From: an uncultured Lachnospiraceae bacterium
Lineage (GTDB): Bacteria > Bacillota > Clostridia > Lachnospirales > Lachnospiraceae
Length of the DNA: 64,000 nucleotides
Assembly: GCA_902779355.1 (NCBI GenBank)
Contig: CACZBF010000011.1
Coordinates: forward strand, 1 to 64,000
Reading direction: 5' to 3'
Position 1 is the stretch's first letter; every line of letters begins with the position of its first letter. Position numbers and translations under genes: made by a program. Below, one piece after another: positions 52,627 to 62,655 of this stretch. The notes under the pieces were generated by a model. The model saw only the letters and a list, made by a program, of their open reading frames with translations. It was not told where the DNA came from and did not search any database.

Positions 52627-52667
52627 ATATAGGTTATAGAATAGGCAGAATACGATGGAGAAAAACG

Positions 52668-53237
52668 ATGTGGCTTGATGTTCTGCTGATCGGGATCGGC
52701 CTTTCCATGGATGCGTTTGCGGTCGCGACCTGTAAGGGGCTTGGCATGCGAAAGATCCGGTGGAAGCAGACGATCGTGATCGGCGTGTATTTCGGCGGAT
52801 TTCAGGCGCTGATGCCGGTGATCGGGTGGCTGCTCGGCACGCGTTTTCGGATCTATATTGAGAGCGTGGACCACTGGATCGCATTCGGACTGCTTGTTTT
52901 CATCGGCGGAAAAATGATCCTCGAAGCGGTTCGCGGCAAAGAAGAGGATACGATCGAGGAATATGATCAGCCGATCAACCATAAGGAAATGCTGCTCCTT
53001 GCGATCGCAACGAGTATTGACGCACTGGCGGTCGGGATTTCTTTTGCCGCCATCGGGACACCGATCGTGCCGGCGGCCCCTGTGATCGGTGTGATCACCT
53101 TCGGCTTGTCCGTCGCGGGTGTATGGATCGGGAATCGGTTCGGCAGCCGGTTCAAAAAGAAAGCGGAGATTGCGGGCGGCGTGATCCTGATCCTGATCGG
53201 AGTGAAAGTATTGATTGAACATATAGGAGGATTCTGA
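52668..53237 (+). CDS. mntP: manganese efflux pump MntP
   Basis: MntP exports Mn2+ through a six-helix membrane fold. The 189-residue protein has two repeats, each with an acidic membrane motif: GIGLSMDAFAVATCKG and ATSIDALAVGISFA, and GGKMILEAV. The start at 52668 lies seven bases after GGAG; a longer frame extends into the tyrS promoter region. No yybP-ykoY riboswitch was seen upstream. Its stop overlaps the next start (TGATG). Confidence 0.93.
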   Translation: MWLDVLLIGIGLSMDAFAVATCKGLGMRKIRWKQTIVIGVYFGGFQALMPVIGWLLGTRFRIYIESVDHWIAFGLLVFIGGKMILEAVRGKEEDTIEEYDQPINHKEMLLLAIATSIDALAVGISFAAIGTPIVPAAPVIGVITFGLSVAGVWIGNRFGSRFKKKAEIAGGVILILIGVKVLIEHIGGF

Positions 53238-54277
53238 TGTCACCGGTTTTCACAGTTATTATCGCAATTATCACACTGATCGTAGGGTTTATTCTGCTGA
53301 TCAAGGGCGCGGATGCCTTTGTCAGCGGAAGCTCCGCGATCGCAAAAAAGCTGCGCGTGCCGCCGATCGTGATCGGATTGACCGTAGTGGCTATGGGTAC
53401 GAGCTTTCCGGAGTTAGCGGTTTCTGTTACCGCTTCGATGTCCGGCAGCAATTCCCTTGCAGTCAGTAATGTGACAGGGTCAAATTTGTTTAACCTGTTG
53501 GTGGTGCTTGGCATGAGCGCATTGTTTACGCCGCTCATCGTCGGCAAGAATACGCTGCGTTCGGATTTCCCGTTTTCCATCGTCTGCGCGTTTCTGTTGG
53601 CGGTATTCGGCTTTACCGGCAGGGCCGCATCGGAGACCAATCCGCTTGTGATCGGAAGAGTGGGGCATCTGGAAGGTGCGATCTTACTCATCTTGTTTGT
53701 CCTGTTTTTGATCTCTACGGTTATGGTGGCGTTAAAAGCGCGAAAGGAAGGCACCGTCGATGACACCGGCGAGGAAGAAGTCGGAAAAGATATGCCGATT
53801 TGGAAGTGCATTCTCTATATCGTGCTGGGTGCAGTGGCGATCAAATTCGGCGGAGATTTTGTGGTCGGTGATATTCTGACACTCCCGAATGGCGTAGAGG
53901 TGCAATACGGCGCGACGGCCATCGCCAGGATCGTGGGGATGTCGGAGACGCTGATCGGACTTACCATTGTAGCCCTTGGTACGAGTCTGCCGGAGCTGGT
54001 GACTTCAATCGTGGCCGCAAGGAAAAACGAAGTGGATATGGCGGTCGGAAACGTCGTCGGGTCTAATATCTTTAATATCCTTTTGATCCTCGGTGTCGCA
54101 GCAGCCATCAGTCCGGTCGATTTCATCATGGAGAATCTGATCGATATTGCCGTCCTGATCGCGAGCAGCGTCATGGTCTGGATCTTTGCGTGGACGAAGG
54201 GGAGGCTCACCCGAGCGGAAGGCTGTATCATGCTGGCGCTTTACGCCGGATATATGGTTTATATTTGTGTGAGATAA
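53237..54277 (+). CDS. calcium/sodium antiporter (CaCA family)
   Basis: This 346-residue exchanger has ten membrane helices in two inverted repeats. Each holds an alpha repeat: VVAMGTSFPELAVSVTAS with SNVTGSNLFNLLVVLG in the first, and IVALGTSLPELVTSIVAA with GNVVGSNIFNILLILG in the second. It is of the YrbG type. It is translationally coupled to mntP, so the two could form a cation-export unit. Confidence 0.93.
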   Translation: MSPVFTVIIAIITLIVGFILLIKGADAFVSGSSAIAKKLRVPPIVIGLTVVAMGTSFPELAVSVTASMSGSNSLAVSNVTGSNLFNLLVVLGMSALFTPLIVGKNTLRSDFPFSIVCAFLLAVFGFTGRAASETNPLVIGRVGHLEGAILLILFVLFLISTVMVALKARKEGTVDDTGEEEVGKDMPIWKCILYIVLGAVAIKFGGDFVVGDILTLPNGVEVQYGATAIARIVGMSETLIGLTIVALGTSLPELVTSIVAARKNEVDMAVGNVVGSNIFNILLILGVAAAISPVDFIMENLIDIAVLIASSVMVWIFAWTKGRLTRAEGCIMLALYAGYMVYICVR

Positions 54278-54289
54278 AGGAAGTAAAGC

Positions 54290-56698
54290 ATGCCTGAGAA
54301 CAGACCGTTATCACGAAAAAAAAATATCACGGAGGGCGGCGGCAACGCTGTCCGTCGCGGGGAAGGCTTAGGCGGCGGTCCCGGCGGACGTGGTGACGGG
54401 TTTGGCGGCAATGGTGCGAGCGGCAGGAATACAAGCGCTTCGCACAGCTCCTATCAATCACAGAGACCGCAGCAGGGATCGGTGCCTACCAGAGGCAGCG
54501 GCGGCGGCCGCGGATTGCTGCCGATCATCATCGCAGTGGTTGTGGCATTGCTTGGCGGCGGTGGCGGGCTTGGCGCTTATCTTTCCAATGCAAATGCGGG
54601 TGGCTATGATCACAGTCCGGTCTATGAGGATCTGACGACGACCCAGGTGGATACGGATATGCCGGAGGTAAACGAGCAGGTGGCGTCCGGAGCCCGAGAA
54701 AAGCGTACCGTAATCTATGATAATGGGAAGGATACGACGACGATCATGGTGTATCTGTGCGGTACGGATCTGGAGAGCAGGAGCGCGATGGCCAGCAAGG
54801 ACCTGCAGGAAATGTTGGCAGCGGATCTGGGAGAGAATATCAATCTGTTGGTATATACCGGCGGCTGCAAGCAGTGGCAGAATAACGTGGTCAGCAGCCG
54901 GACGAATCAGATCTATCAGATCAAAGACAACAAGATGGTGCTTTTGCAGGACAATCTGGGGAGCATTCCCATGACGGATCCCGTAACACTGACCGATTTC
55001 ATTAAGTGGTGTGCCAAGAATTACCCTGCAAACCGGTACGACCTGATTTTTTGGGATCACGGCGGCGGTTCCGTCAGCGGTTATGGCTATGATGAAAAAT
55101 TCGCAAAAAGCGGTTCCATGACGTTATCCGGGATCGACCAGGCGTTGAAGAACAGCGGCGTCACGTTTGATTTCATCGGATTTGATGCTTGTCTGATGGC
55201 GACGGTGGAGACTGCTCTGGTGGTGGATCACTACGGTGATTATATGATCGCCTCCGAGGAGACAGAGCCGGGTGTCGGCTGGTATTATACGGACTGGCTC
55301 GATGCGTATGGCAAGAATCCTTCAATGGAGACGCTTTCCATCGGCAAAAACATCATTGATTCCTATACGAAGGCTTGCAGCCGGATCTGTCCGGGACAGA
55401 AGACCACCCTTTCCATGGTGGATCTGGCGGAGCTTTCCGCAACGGTGCCGAAGGAGCTCTCCGATTTTGCAAAGGAAACCTCCCGCTTGATCTCGGAGGA
55501 TCAGTACCATACGGTTTCCAATGCGAGAAGCGGCACAAGGGAGTTTGCGGCTTCCAACAAGATCGATCAGATCGATCTCGTGGATTTTGCAGACCGGATG
55601 GGTACTGTTGAAAGCAGACAGCTTGCAAACGCGATCAAAGGCGCGGTCAAATACAACCTGACGTCTTCCAACATGTCGAATGCCTACGGATTGTCGATCT
55701 ACTTCCCATGGAAGAAGACTTCTGCGGTGGATGGCATGGTGAATACCTATGAAGCAATCGGGATGGATGAGGACTATACACGGTGTATCCAGGAGTTTGC
55801 GGCACTCGGTACAGCAGGTCAGATTGCTGCAGGCGGCTCTGCAACAGCATCTCCGGTTTCGAGTCTTTTCGGCAGCCTGCTCGGATCAGGTGTCGGAGCT
55901 TCTGACCTTGGCAGCGCCGATGTGGTTGGGCAGCTCCTCTCCGGATTTTTGTCCGGTGGCAGCAGCGATATTGACGGGTTGACGAGCGCAAATACGACAT
56001 TTTTCGGACGAAATCTGGACGTGGATCAGGCAGCGCGCTATATCGCAGATCACCATTTTGATCCCGAAAACCTGTACTGGCAGAAGAATGCGGACGGCCA
56101 ACAGGTATTGATGATCCCGGATGAGCAATGGAAATGGGTTGAGGAACTGGATCTCAGCCTTTATTATGATGATGGCGAAGGTTATCTGGACCTCGGAATT
56201 GACAATACATTTGACTTTGACAGCGAAGGCAATCTTCTGGCGCCGTCAGACCGGACGTGGCTTGCGATCAACGGACAGGTGGTTCCTTACTACAAGATCG
56301 ATCAGACCGGAAACGAAGACGACTACTGCATTACGGGGCGGATCCCGGCAGAACTGAACGGAGAACGGATCAATCTGATCGTGATGTTTGATACGGCGCA
56401 TGAGAACGGATTTGTAGCCGGCGCCTCCTATGATTATCAGGAGGGCGAGACGGATACCGTGGCGAAAAACCTGACTGCGCTCACTGCCGGCGATACGCTG
56501 ACCTTTATCTGCGATTATTACACGTATGACAAGGAGTATGAGGACCGTTATGTGATCGGCAATCCTGTCACGGTGAAAGAGGATATGTCAGAGCTTGTCA
56601 TCAGTAACGTCAATGTGGGAGCAAACGACCTCCTTGCGATGTACCGATTTACCGATATTTACGATCAGGTATACTGGAGCGAAGCGATCAAGGAGTAA
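54290..56698 (+). CDS. clostripain-family (C11) cysteine peptidase, membrane-anchored
   Basis: This 802-residue protein has a glycine- and serine-rich N terminus (about 15-80), a membrane helix (about 81-103) and a large exterior part. The peptidase C11 domain (about 140-510) has the catalytic histidine in LIFWDHGGGSVSGYGYDE and the catalytic cysteine in FIGFDACLMATVE. A beta-rich C-terminal domain (about 590-802) is unassigned. C11 enzymes cleave after Arg or Lys. It begins 12 bp after the exchanger gene. Confidence 0.88.
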   Translation: MPENRPLSRKKNITEGGGNAVRRGEGLGGGPGGRGDGFGGNGASGRNTSASHSSYQSQRPQQGSVPTRGSGGGRGLLPIIIAVVVALLGGGGGLGAYLSNANAGGYDHSPVYEDLTTTQVDTDMPEVNEQVASGAREKRTVIYDNGKDTTTIMVYLCGTDLESRSAMASKDLQEMLAADLGENINLLVYTGGCKQWQNNVVSSRTNQIYQIKDNKMVLLQDNLGSIPMTDPVTLTDFIKWCAKNYPANRYDLIFWDHGGGSVSGYGYDEKFAKSGSMTLSGIDQALKNSGVTFDFIGFDACLMATVETALVVDHYGDYMIASEETEPGVGWYYTDWLDAYGKNPSMETLSIGKNIIDSYTKACSRICPGQKTTLSMVDLAELSATVPKELSDFAKETSRLISEDQYHTVSNARSGTREFAASNKIDQIDLVDFADRMGTVESRQLANAIKGAVKYNLTSSNMSNAYGLSIYFPWKKTSAVDGMVNTYEAIGMDEDYTRCIQEFAALGTAGQIAAGGSATASPVSSLFGSLLGSGVGASDLGSADVVGQLLSGFLSGGSSDIDGLTSANTTFFGRNLDVDQAARYIADHHFDPENLYWQKNADGQQVLMIPDEQWKWVEELDLSLYYDDGEGYLDLGIDNTFDFDSEGNLLAPSDRTWLAINGQVVPYYKIDQTGNEDDYCITGRIPAELNGERINLIVMFDTAHENGFVAGASYDYQEGETDTVAKNLTALTAGDTLTFICDYYTYDKEYEDRYVIGNPVTVKEDMSELVISNVNVGANDLLAMYRFTDIYDQVYWSEAIKE

Positions 56699-56702
56699 AG
56701 AG

Positions 56703-57296
56703 ATGGACAAAGAGCGTCTGGAAAAGCAGCTGGCCTTTATTTTGGAGGCAGATAAGGAAAAAAACATCATTCGCCAGACCCATCTGACCGATCACGGGAG
56801 ACGGGAAAACGATGCGGAACACGCATGGCACATGGCCGTGATGACCTATCTGCTGAAAGAATATGCGAATGAGAAGATTGACCTTGCAAAGACCATGATG
56901 ATGGTGCTGATTCACGATATCGTGGAAATTGATGCGGGCGATACCTACGCATACGATCCCGAGGCGAAAAAGACCCAGGAGGAGCGTGAAGCGGCTGCGG
57001 CGGATCGGATCTTTTCTCTTTTGCCGGAGGATCAGGGGAAGGAGCTCCTTGCGCTGTTCCGGGAGTTTGAAGAAAACGAAACACCGGAGGCGCGGTTTGC
57101 AAAGACCATGGACAATATGCAGCCGATGCTGCTCAATCACAGCAACGGAGCAAGCGACTGGAAAGAGCATGGTGTCGCAAAATCTCAGGTTATGAAACGT
57201 AACGCCCGGACTGCTGCCGGATCCGAAGCCCTTTGGGGATACATGAAAGGGATCATAGACGAACATACGGCAAACGGTGAATTGAAGGACGAATAA
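56703..57296 (+). CDS. HD-domain hydrolase (YfbR-like)
   Basis: This 197-residue protein has the HD_3 pattern: the first histidine in NDAEHAWHMAVM, the HD pair in MVLIHDIVEIDAGD, and a later Asp in AKTMDNMQP. Related enzymes hydrolyse nucleotides, such as YfbR acting on dNMPs. The frame extends upstream inside the peptidase gene, but ATG 56703, seven bases after GGAG, fits. It precedes a NUDIX-containing gene by 19 bp. Confidence 0.85.
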   Translation: MDKERLEKQLAFILEADKEKNIIRQTHLTDHGRRENDAEHAWHMAVMTYLLKEYANEKIDLAKTMMMVLIHDIVEIDAGDTYAYDPEAKKTQEEREAAAADRIFSLLPEDQGKELLALFREFEENETPEARFAKTMDNMQPMLLNHSNGASDWKEHGVAKSQVMKRNARTAAGSEALWGYMKGIIDEHTANGELKDE

Positions 57297-57315
57297 GAAA
57301 AGGACGGGAAAGCCT

Positions 57316-58881
57316 ATGAAATCGAAATGTACCACGCTTTGTTACATCGAAAAAGACGGCGCTTATCTGATGCTTCACCGAACGAAGAAATTGCATGACA
57401 TCAATGCCGGAAAATGGATCGGTGTCGGGGGTCATATCGAAGAAGATGAGACGCCGGAGGAATGCGTACGGCGCGAAACCAGAGAAGAGACGGGGCTTAC
57501 TTTGACAGCACTGACTTTTCGCGGTGTCATCCACTTCATCTGCCCGGATGAAACGGAAGAGATGTTCGTCTACACCTCGGACAAATACAGCGGGGAGTTA
57601 AGAGAATGCTCCGAGGGGGAACTCTCCTGGGTTGCGAAAGAAAAAGTGATGGATTTGGATCTCTGGGAAGGAGACCGGATCTTCCTGCCGCTTCTGATGA
57701 GTGACAACAAGTTCTTTTCCTTTGCGCTCAGCTATGATGCGGAGGGAAACCTGTTATCGAACCCGCTGGAGAGGAAACCGATCGTGCCCGGTGAAAAACC
57801 TGCAGACAGAAAAGAGATGGTGATCCTGCAGGAAAGAGATACGATCGCACATTATGGGGAACAGATCAAGGCATTTGGGAAACGAGCGCTTATTGTGACC
57901 GGTGCGCATTCCGCAAAGGTCAGCGGGGCGCTTTCAGATATGGAAGCCGTACTTGATGCGAACGGCATCCACCATGTGGTATTCAATGAAGTAGAGCAAA
58001 ATCCGTCAACGGATACGATCATGCGCGCACGGGAAATGGGTGTTATGAGTCAGGCGGACTTTGTGATCGGCATCGGCGGCGGATCGCCCTTGGATGCGGC
58101 AAAAGCTGTCGCATTGATGATCTACAACCATGATGAGGAAAAGGAATACCTTTACGAAAGCCGGCATGAAGCCCACGCACTGCCCGTGATCGCAGTTCCG
58201 ACCACCAGCGGGACAGGGTCGGAAGCGACGGGTGTAGCGATCCTGACCAGAAAAGAAAGACGGACGAAAGGATCGATCCCCTATAAGATTTACCCTGGGC
58301 TTTCATTGATCGACGGGAAGTATCTGCAGACAGCCACTTTAGAGGTGATCGGAAATACGGCGATCGACGCACTTTCGCATCTCCTGGAAAGTTATTTCAA
58401 CAGCAATGCGACGGAGCTTTCCAACGCTTATGTCCTGCAAGGGCTTTCGATCTGGCGGCGTGTGAAGGATGCGATCCTTGGCCGGAGAGAGATGACGGAA
58501 AAAGACAGGGAGGATCTCATGACAGCCAGCACCTTAGCGGGCATGGCGATCGCGATCACGGGAACCTGCCTGCCGCATGCGCTTTCTTATACACTGACCG
58601 TGATCGGAGACATTCCGCACGGCAGAGCAGTCGGCTTTTTCCTTTCCCGTTTTCTGCGGGAAGCAGGCGATGAAGGGCTGATGTTGGCGCGGGCAGCCGG
58701 ATTTTTTGATTTGGAGGAGTTGGAAGGCTACTATCATGCGGTTTGCAAGCCCGGCAGCATTGAAAAGGAGATCCGGCTTCAAGCTGTAGAGGCAGTTGCG
58801 GTGAATCCCGGGAAGCTCTCCAGAGCACCGTTTCCGGCGGATCGTGAGCTGCTGATGCGGATCGCGGGATTGGATGAATAA
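57316..58881 (+). CDS. NUDIX hydrolase fused to iron-type alcohol dehydrogenase
   Basis: This 521-residue protein carries two enzymes. Residues 1-150 are a NUDIX domain whose box runs from G39 to L61 with G39, E45, R53-E54, E57-E58 and G60 in the right places, similar to MutT-type hydrolases. Residues about 165-521 are a group III (iron-containing) alcohol dehydrogenase: GIGGGSPLDAAK (252-263), PTTSGTGSEAT and metal ligands D351, H355, H421 and H435. No stop or frameshift lies between them. I know of no common enzyme with this layout. The substrates are unknown. Confidence 0.85.
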   Translation: MKSKCTTLCYIEKDGAYLMLHRTKKLHDINAGKWIGVGGHIEEDETPEECVRRETREETGLTLTALTFRGVIHFICPDETEEMFVYTSDKYSGELRECSEGELSWVAKEKVMDLDLWEGDRIFLPLLMSDNKFFSFALSYDAEGNLLSNPLERKPIVPGEKPADRKEMVILQERDTIAHYGEQIKAFGKRALIVTGAHSAKVSGALSDMEAVLDANGIHHVVFNEVEQNPSTDTIMRAREMGVMSQADFVIGIGGGSPLDAAKAVALMIYNHDEEKEYLYESRHEAHALPVIAVPTTSGTGSEATGVAILTRKERRTKGSIPYKIYPGLSLIDGKYLQTATLEVIGNTAIDALSHLLESYFNSNATELSNAYVLQGLSIWRRVKDAILGRREMTEKDREDLMTASTLAGMAIAITGTCLPHALSYTLTVIGDIPHGRAVGFFLSRFLREAGDEGLMLARAAGFFDLEELEGYYHAVCKPGSIEKEIRLQAVEAVAVNPGKLSRAPFPADRELLMRIAGLDE

Positions 58882-58926
58882 AGAATAAAATTGTCAGGAA
58901 TATCTTGACATGATCGGAGGAGTTTT

Positions 58927-60993
58927 ATGCAGGGAAAAGGAAAATACTATATTACAACGGCGATCACCTATACATCGGGCAAGCCGCATATCGGCAATTG
59001 CTATGAGATCATACTGGCGGATGCGATCGCGCGTTATCACAGGGCAGACGGGTATGATGTGCATTTTCTGACCGGCAGCGATGAGCACGGACAGAAGATC
59101 GAAACCCGCGCCATTGAAGAAGGAAAGACGCCGAAAGAGTTTGTGGATGCAACGGCAGCAGTCATCAAAACGCAGTGGGATCTGATGAACACCTCCTATG
59201 ACCGTTTTATCCGGACAACGGATGCGGATCATGAGGAGCAGGTACAGAAGATCTTTAAAAAGCTCTATGATCAGGGCGATATCTACAAAGGGTCCTATGA
59301 AGGTCTTTATTGTACGGAGTGCGAGGCGTTTTATACGCCTTCACAGGTAACGGAAGAGCATACTTGTCCGGTTTGCGGCAATCCCGTGCATCCGGCCAAG
59401 GAAGAGGCATACTTTTTCAAAATGAAGAAATATGCCGACCGTCTGATCGAATACATCAATACCCATCCGGAGTTTATCCAACCTGTCAGCCGGAAGAACG
59501 AGATGATGAACAACTTCCTGCTCCCGGGGCTGCAGGATCTTTGCGTTTCCAGAACCTCCTTCAAATGGGGGATACCGGTCACCTTCGATGAGAAGCATGT
59601 GGTTTATGTATGGCTGGATGCGTTGAGCAACTATATCACCGGGATCGGTTATGATGCGGACGGCAATCCTTCCGATCTGTATAAAAAGAACTGGCCGGCC
59701 GATCTGCATCTCATCGGCAAGGACATCATCCGTTTCCATACGATCTACTGGCCGATCTTTCTGATGGCACTCGGAGAGCCGCTGCCGAAACAGATCTTCG
59801 GACATCCGTGGCTCTTACAGGGCGGCGAGAAGATGAGCAAGAGCAAGGGAAACGTGATCTATGCAGACGATCTGGCAGAGCTGTTCGGCGTGGATGCCGT
59901 GCGTTATTTCGTGCTGCATGAGATGCCGTATGAAAATGACGGCGTGATCACCTGGGAGCTGATGATCGAGCGGACTAATTCCGATCTGGCCAATACGCTG
60001 GGGAATCTTGTAAACCGTACGATCTCGATGACGAATAAGTATTTTGACGGCGAAGTGACGGACAAAGGTGTGGAGGAGAGCGTGGATGAGGACTTGAAAG
60101 CCGTATGCACGGGCGCTTATCCGAAGGTCGAAGCATTGATGCAAAAGCTGAAAGTAGCTGATGCATTGACCGAAATCTTTGCGGTGTTCAAACGTCTGAA
60201 CAAATACATCGATGAGACGGAGCCGTGGGTGCTTGCCAAATCCGAGGAAAAGAAAGACCGCTTAAGCACGGTGCTTTATAACCTGACCGAAGGCATCAGC
60301 ATCGGCACGACGCTTCTTGCGCCGTTCCTGCCGGAGACTGCGGAGCGGATCATGAAGCAGCTCAATACCTCGTTACGGGATTTTGAGACGCTGACGACAT
60401 TCGGACAATATCCGTCCGGCAACAAGGTGACTGCAGAGCCGGAGATCCTGTTTGCGCGTCTCGACAAAGAGGAGATCCTGAAGAAAACCCAGGAGATCCA
60501 GGAGAATCAGAGAAAAGAGTTTCTGGCGCATCAGGAGACAGCCAGACAAAATCTCGTCAAAGCAGGAAAAATGACGGAGGAAGAGGCTGCTGCCGCCAGA
60601 AAAGCAGAGCTTTCGGAGGGCGCGAAGGATGCAGGCGATGCGGCTGTGATTAATATCGAGCCGAAAGCGGAGATCTCGTTTGAAGAGTTTGAAAAAATGC
60701 AGTTCCAGGTTGGCGAGATCGTGGCCTGTGAGGCTGTGGAGAAATCGAAAAAGCTCCTGTGTTCACAGGTGAAGATCGGCAGCCGTACCGTTCAGATCGT
60801 ATCCGGGATTCGTAAATACTACACGCCGGAAGAAATGGTCGGCAAAAAGGTGATGGTGCTTGTGAACCTGAAGCCGGCGAAACTGGCAGGCGTGTTATCC
60901 GAAGGCATGATCCTTTGCGCGGAAGATGCGGACGGCAATTATGTCGTGATGACGCCGGAAAAGGACTGCCCAAGCGGTGCAGAGATCGCGTAG
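58927..60993 (+). CDS. metG: methionyl-tRNA synthetase
   Basis: MetG charges tRNA-Met. The 688-residue protein has TSGKPHIGNCYE (HIGH motif), FLTGSDEHGQKIE, the four-cysteine zinc module (CTEC and CPVC), MSKSKGN (KMSKS), and a C-terminal EMAP/Trbp111-type tRNA-binding domain (about 580-688). A lysine- and alanine-rich linker (about 520-575) separates that domain. GGAGG precedes the ATG. Only 45 bases separate it from the preceding gene. Confidence 0.96.
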   Translation: MQGKGKYYITTAITYTSGKPHIGNCYEIILADAIARYHRADGYDVHFLTGSDEHGQKIETRAIEEGKTPKEFVDATAAVIKTQWDLMNTSYDRFIRTTDADHEEQVQKIFKKLYDQGDIYKGSYEGLYCTECEAFYTPSQVTEEHTCPVCGNPVHPAKEEAYFFKMKKYADRLIEYINTHPEFIQPVSRKNEMMNNFLLPGLQDLCVSRTSFKWGIPVTFDEKHVVYVWLDALSNYITGIGYDADGNPSDLYKKNWPADLHLIGKDIIRFHTIYWPIFLMALGEPLPKQIFGHPWLLQGGEKMSKSKGNVIYADDLAELFGVDAVRYFVLHEMPYENDGVITWELMIERTNSDLANTLGNLVNRTISMTNKYFDGEVTDKGVEESVDEDLKAVCTGAYPKVEALMQKLKVADALTEIFAVFKRLNKYIDETEPWVLAKSEEKKDRLSTVLYNLTEGISIGTTLLAPFLPETAERIMKQLNTSLRDFETLTTFGQYPSGNKVTAEPEILFARLDKEEILKKTQEIQENQRKEFLAHQETARQNLVKAGKMTEEEAAAARKAELSEGAKDAGDAAVINIEPKAEISFEEFEKMQFQVGEIVACEAVEKSKKLLCSQVKIGSRTVQIVSGIRKYYTPEEMVGKKVMVLVNLKPAKLAGVLSEGMILCAEDADGNYVVMTPEKDCPSGAEIA

Positions 60994-61003
60994 GTAAAAA
61001 GCA

Positions 61004-61780
61004 ATGATCTTTGACAGTCATGCACATTATGATGACAAACGGTTTGACGAAGACAGGGATACACTGCTGAAAAGTTTTTCGGAGCATGGGATTGGCGCTG
61101 TTGTTAACGTCTGTGCGGATAAGGATTCCCTTGAGACGACACCGGCGCTCTCCGATGCGTATGATCATTTCTATGCAGCAGTCGGTATCCATCCCAGTGA
61201 GATCGCAGATTTAGATGAAACGGTGTTAGAGCAGATCCGGCAGCTGGCCGGACGGGAAAAGACCGTTGCGATCGGAGAGATCGGACTGGATTATTACTGG
61301 GAAAAAGATCCGGAAGTGCGGAAGATGCAGGCTTTTTGGTTCGAAAGGCAGCTTGCTCTTGCAAAAGAAACGGGACTTCCCGTGATCATTCATTCCAGAG
61401 ATGCAGCGAAAGATACGTTTGAGATCATGCAGAAAGCTGCAGAGGATCAGATCCCCGGGGTCATTCACTGCTATTCCTACTCAGCGGAGCAGGCGGCGGA
61501 ATATGTCCGTATGGGTTATTACATCGGGATTGGCGGCGTTGTGACCTTTTCAAACGGGAGGAAACTCCGGGAGACAGTGGAAACAGTCCCTCTTGATCGG
61601 ATTCTATTGGAGACGGATGCGCCGTATCTTGCGCCGGAGCCGCATCGGGGGAAGCGAAATGCCTCGTTGTTCCTGCCGCTTGTGGCAGCGGCCATTTCGG
61701 AGATCAAAGGGATCTCTACGCAGGAGGTAGAGGATGCGACCTGGCAAAATGCCTGTCGATTATTCGGTGTAACACAGTAG
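61004..61780 (+). CDS. tatD: TatD-family metal-dependent deoxyribonuclease
   Basis: TatD is a TIM-barrel hydrolase with 3'-5' exonuclease activity. The 258-residue protein has the metal site in FDSHAHYDD, AIGEIGLDYYW, IHSRDA, HCYSYS and ETDAPYLAPEPHRG. It follows metG by 10 bp without a strong ribosome site. The next gene is rsmA; the RNase M5 gene found between them in Bacillus is absent here. Confidence 0.94.
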   Translation: MIFDSHAHYDDKRFDEDRDTLLKSFSEHGIGAVVNVCADKDSLETTPALSDAYDHFYAAVGIHPSEIADLDETVLEQIRQLAGREKTVAIGEIGLDYYWEKDPEVRKMQAFWFERQLALAKETGLPVIIHSRDAAKDTFEIMQKAAEDQIPGVIHCYSYSAEQAAEYVRMGYYIGIGGVVTFSNGRKLRETVETVPLDRILLETDAPYLAPEPHRGKRNASLFLPLVAAAISEIKGISTQEVEDATWQNACRLFGVTQ

Positions 61781-61782
61781 TG

Positions 61783-62655
61783 ATGACGAAAGACCTGATA
61801 CAGCCGCAAAATACGATTGCGGTGCTGCAAAAATACAAGTTTCAGTTTCAAAAGAAGTACGGACAGAATTTTCTGATCGATCCGCTCGTGCTGGATCGGA
61901 TCGTGCAGGCGGCTTCGATCGGTCCGGAGGACTTTGTGCTGGAGATCGGCCCGGGGATCGGTACCATGACACAGGCGTTGTCTGCGGCGGCACGATCTGT
62001 CGTGGCAGTTGAGATCGATCGTCATCTGATCCCGATCTTGCAGGATACCCTTTCTGACTGTGAAAATGTCGAAATCCTGCAAGAGGATATCCTAAAAGTG
62101 GATCTCCGCGCCCTTTCCGAGCAGTATCATAACGGGAAGCCCATCAAAGTACTTGCAAATCTCCCATACTACATTACGACCCCAATCCTGATGAAGCTTC
62201 TGGAATCGGATATACCGCTCGATTCTGTTACCGTCATGGTACAAAAAGAAGTCGCGGAACGGATGTGCAGCAAACCGGGTAGCAAGGATTACGGTGCACT
62301 TTCTCTTGCGGTGCAATATGCGGCGAAGCCTAACATCGTGACGAGTGTCCCGCCGAACTGCTTTATGCCGCGCCCGAATGCCCATAGTGCGGTGGTACAT
62401 CTGAAGGTCTATGACACACCGCCCGTGACGGTATGCGATCCTAAACTGCTGTTTCAGGTGATCCGCGCGTCCTTTGCGCAGCGCAGGAAGACGCTGCAGA
62501 ACGGGCTGAGGAATGCACCGGAGCTTCCTCTTTCAAAAGAGCAGGCCGAGGCGTGCATTGCGGCTTGCGGATTTCCGCCGGCGGTACGCGGAGAAACATT
62601 GTCGCTGGAGGATTTTGCAAAACTCAGCGATGAGATCTATGAGGTGTTACGATAG
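61783..62655 (+). CDS. rsmA: 16S rRNA (adenine1518/1519-N6)-dimethyltransferase
   Basis: RsmA (KsgA) dimethylates two adenines in the 16S rRNA 3' end. The 290-residue protein has KKYGQNFLIDPLV, the SAM motif LEIGPGIGTMTQAL, VAVEIDRHL and the catalytic NLPYYITTPIL. The start is ATG 61783; a GTG overlapping the tatD stop codon is one codon upstream. Its stop overlaps the next start (TAGTG). Confidence 0.95.
   Translation: MTKDLIQPQNTIAVLQKYKFQFQKKYGQNFLIDPLVLDRIVQAASIGPEDFVLEIGPGIGTMTQALSAAARSVVAVEIDRHLIPILQDTLSDCENVEILQEDILKVDLRALSEQYHNGKPIKVLANLPYYITTPILMKLLESDIPLDSVTVMVQKEVAERMCSKPGSKDYGALSLAVQYAAKPNIVTSVPPNCFMPRPNAHSAVVHLKVYDTPPVTVCDPKLLFQVIRASFAQRRKTLQNGLRNAPELPLSKEQAEACIAACGFPPAVRGETLSLEDFAKLSDEIYEVLR

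Noticed and set aside
52542-52667. T-box leader for tyrS or Mn riboswitch for mntP.
   Set aside because: The gap is only 126 bases, shared by divergent promoters, and no T-box sequence or yybP-ykoY-like fold is visible.
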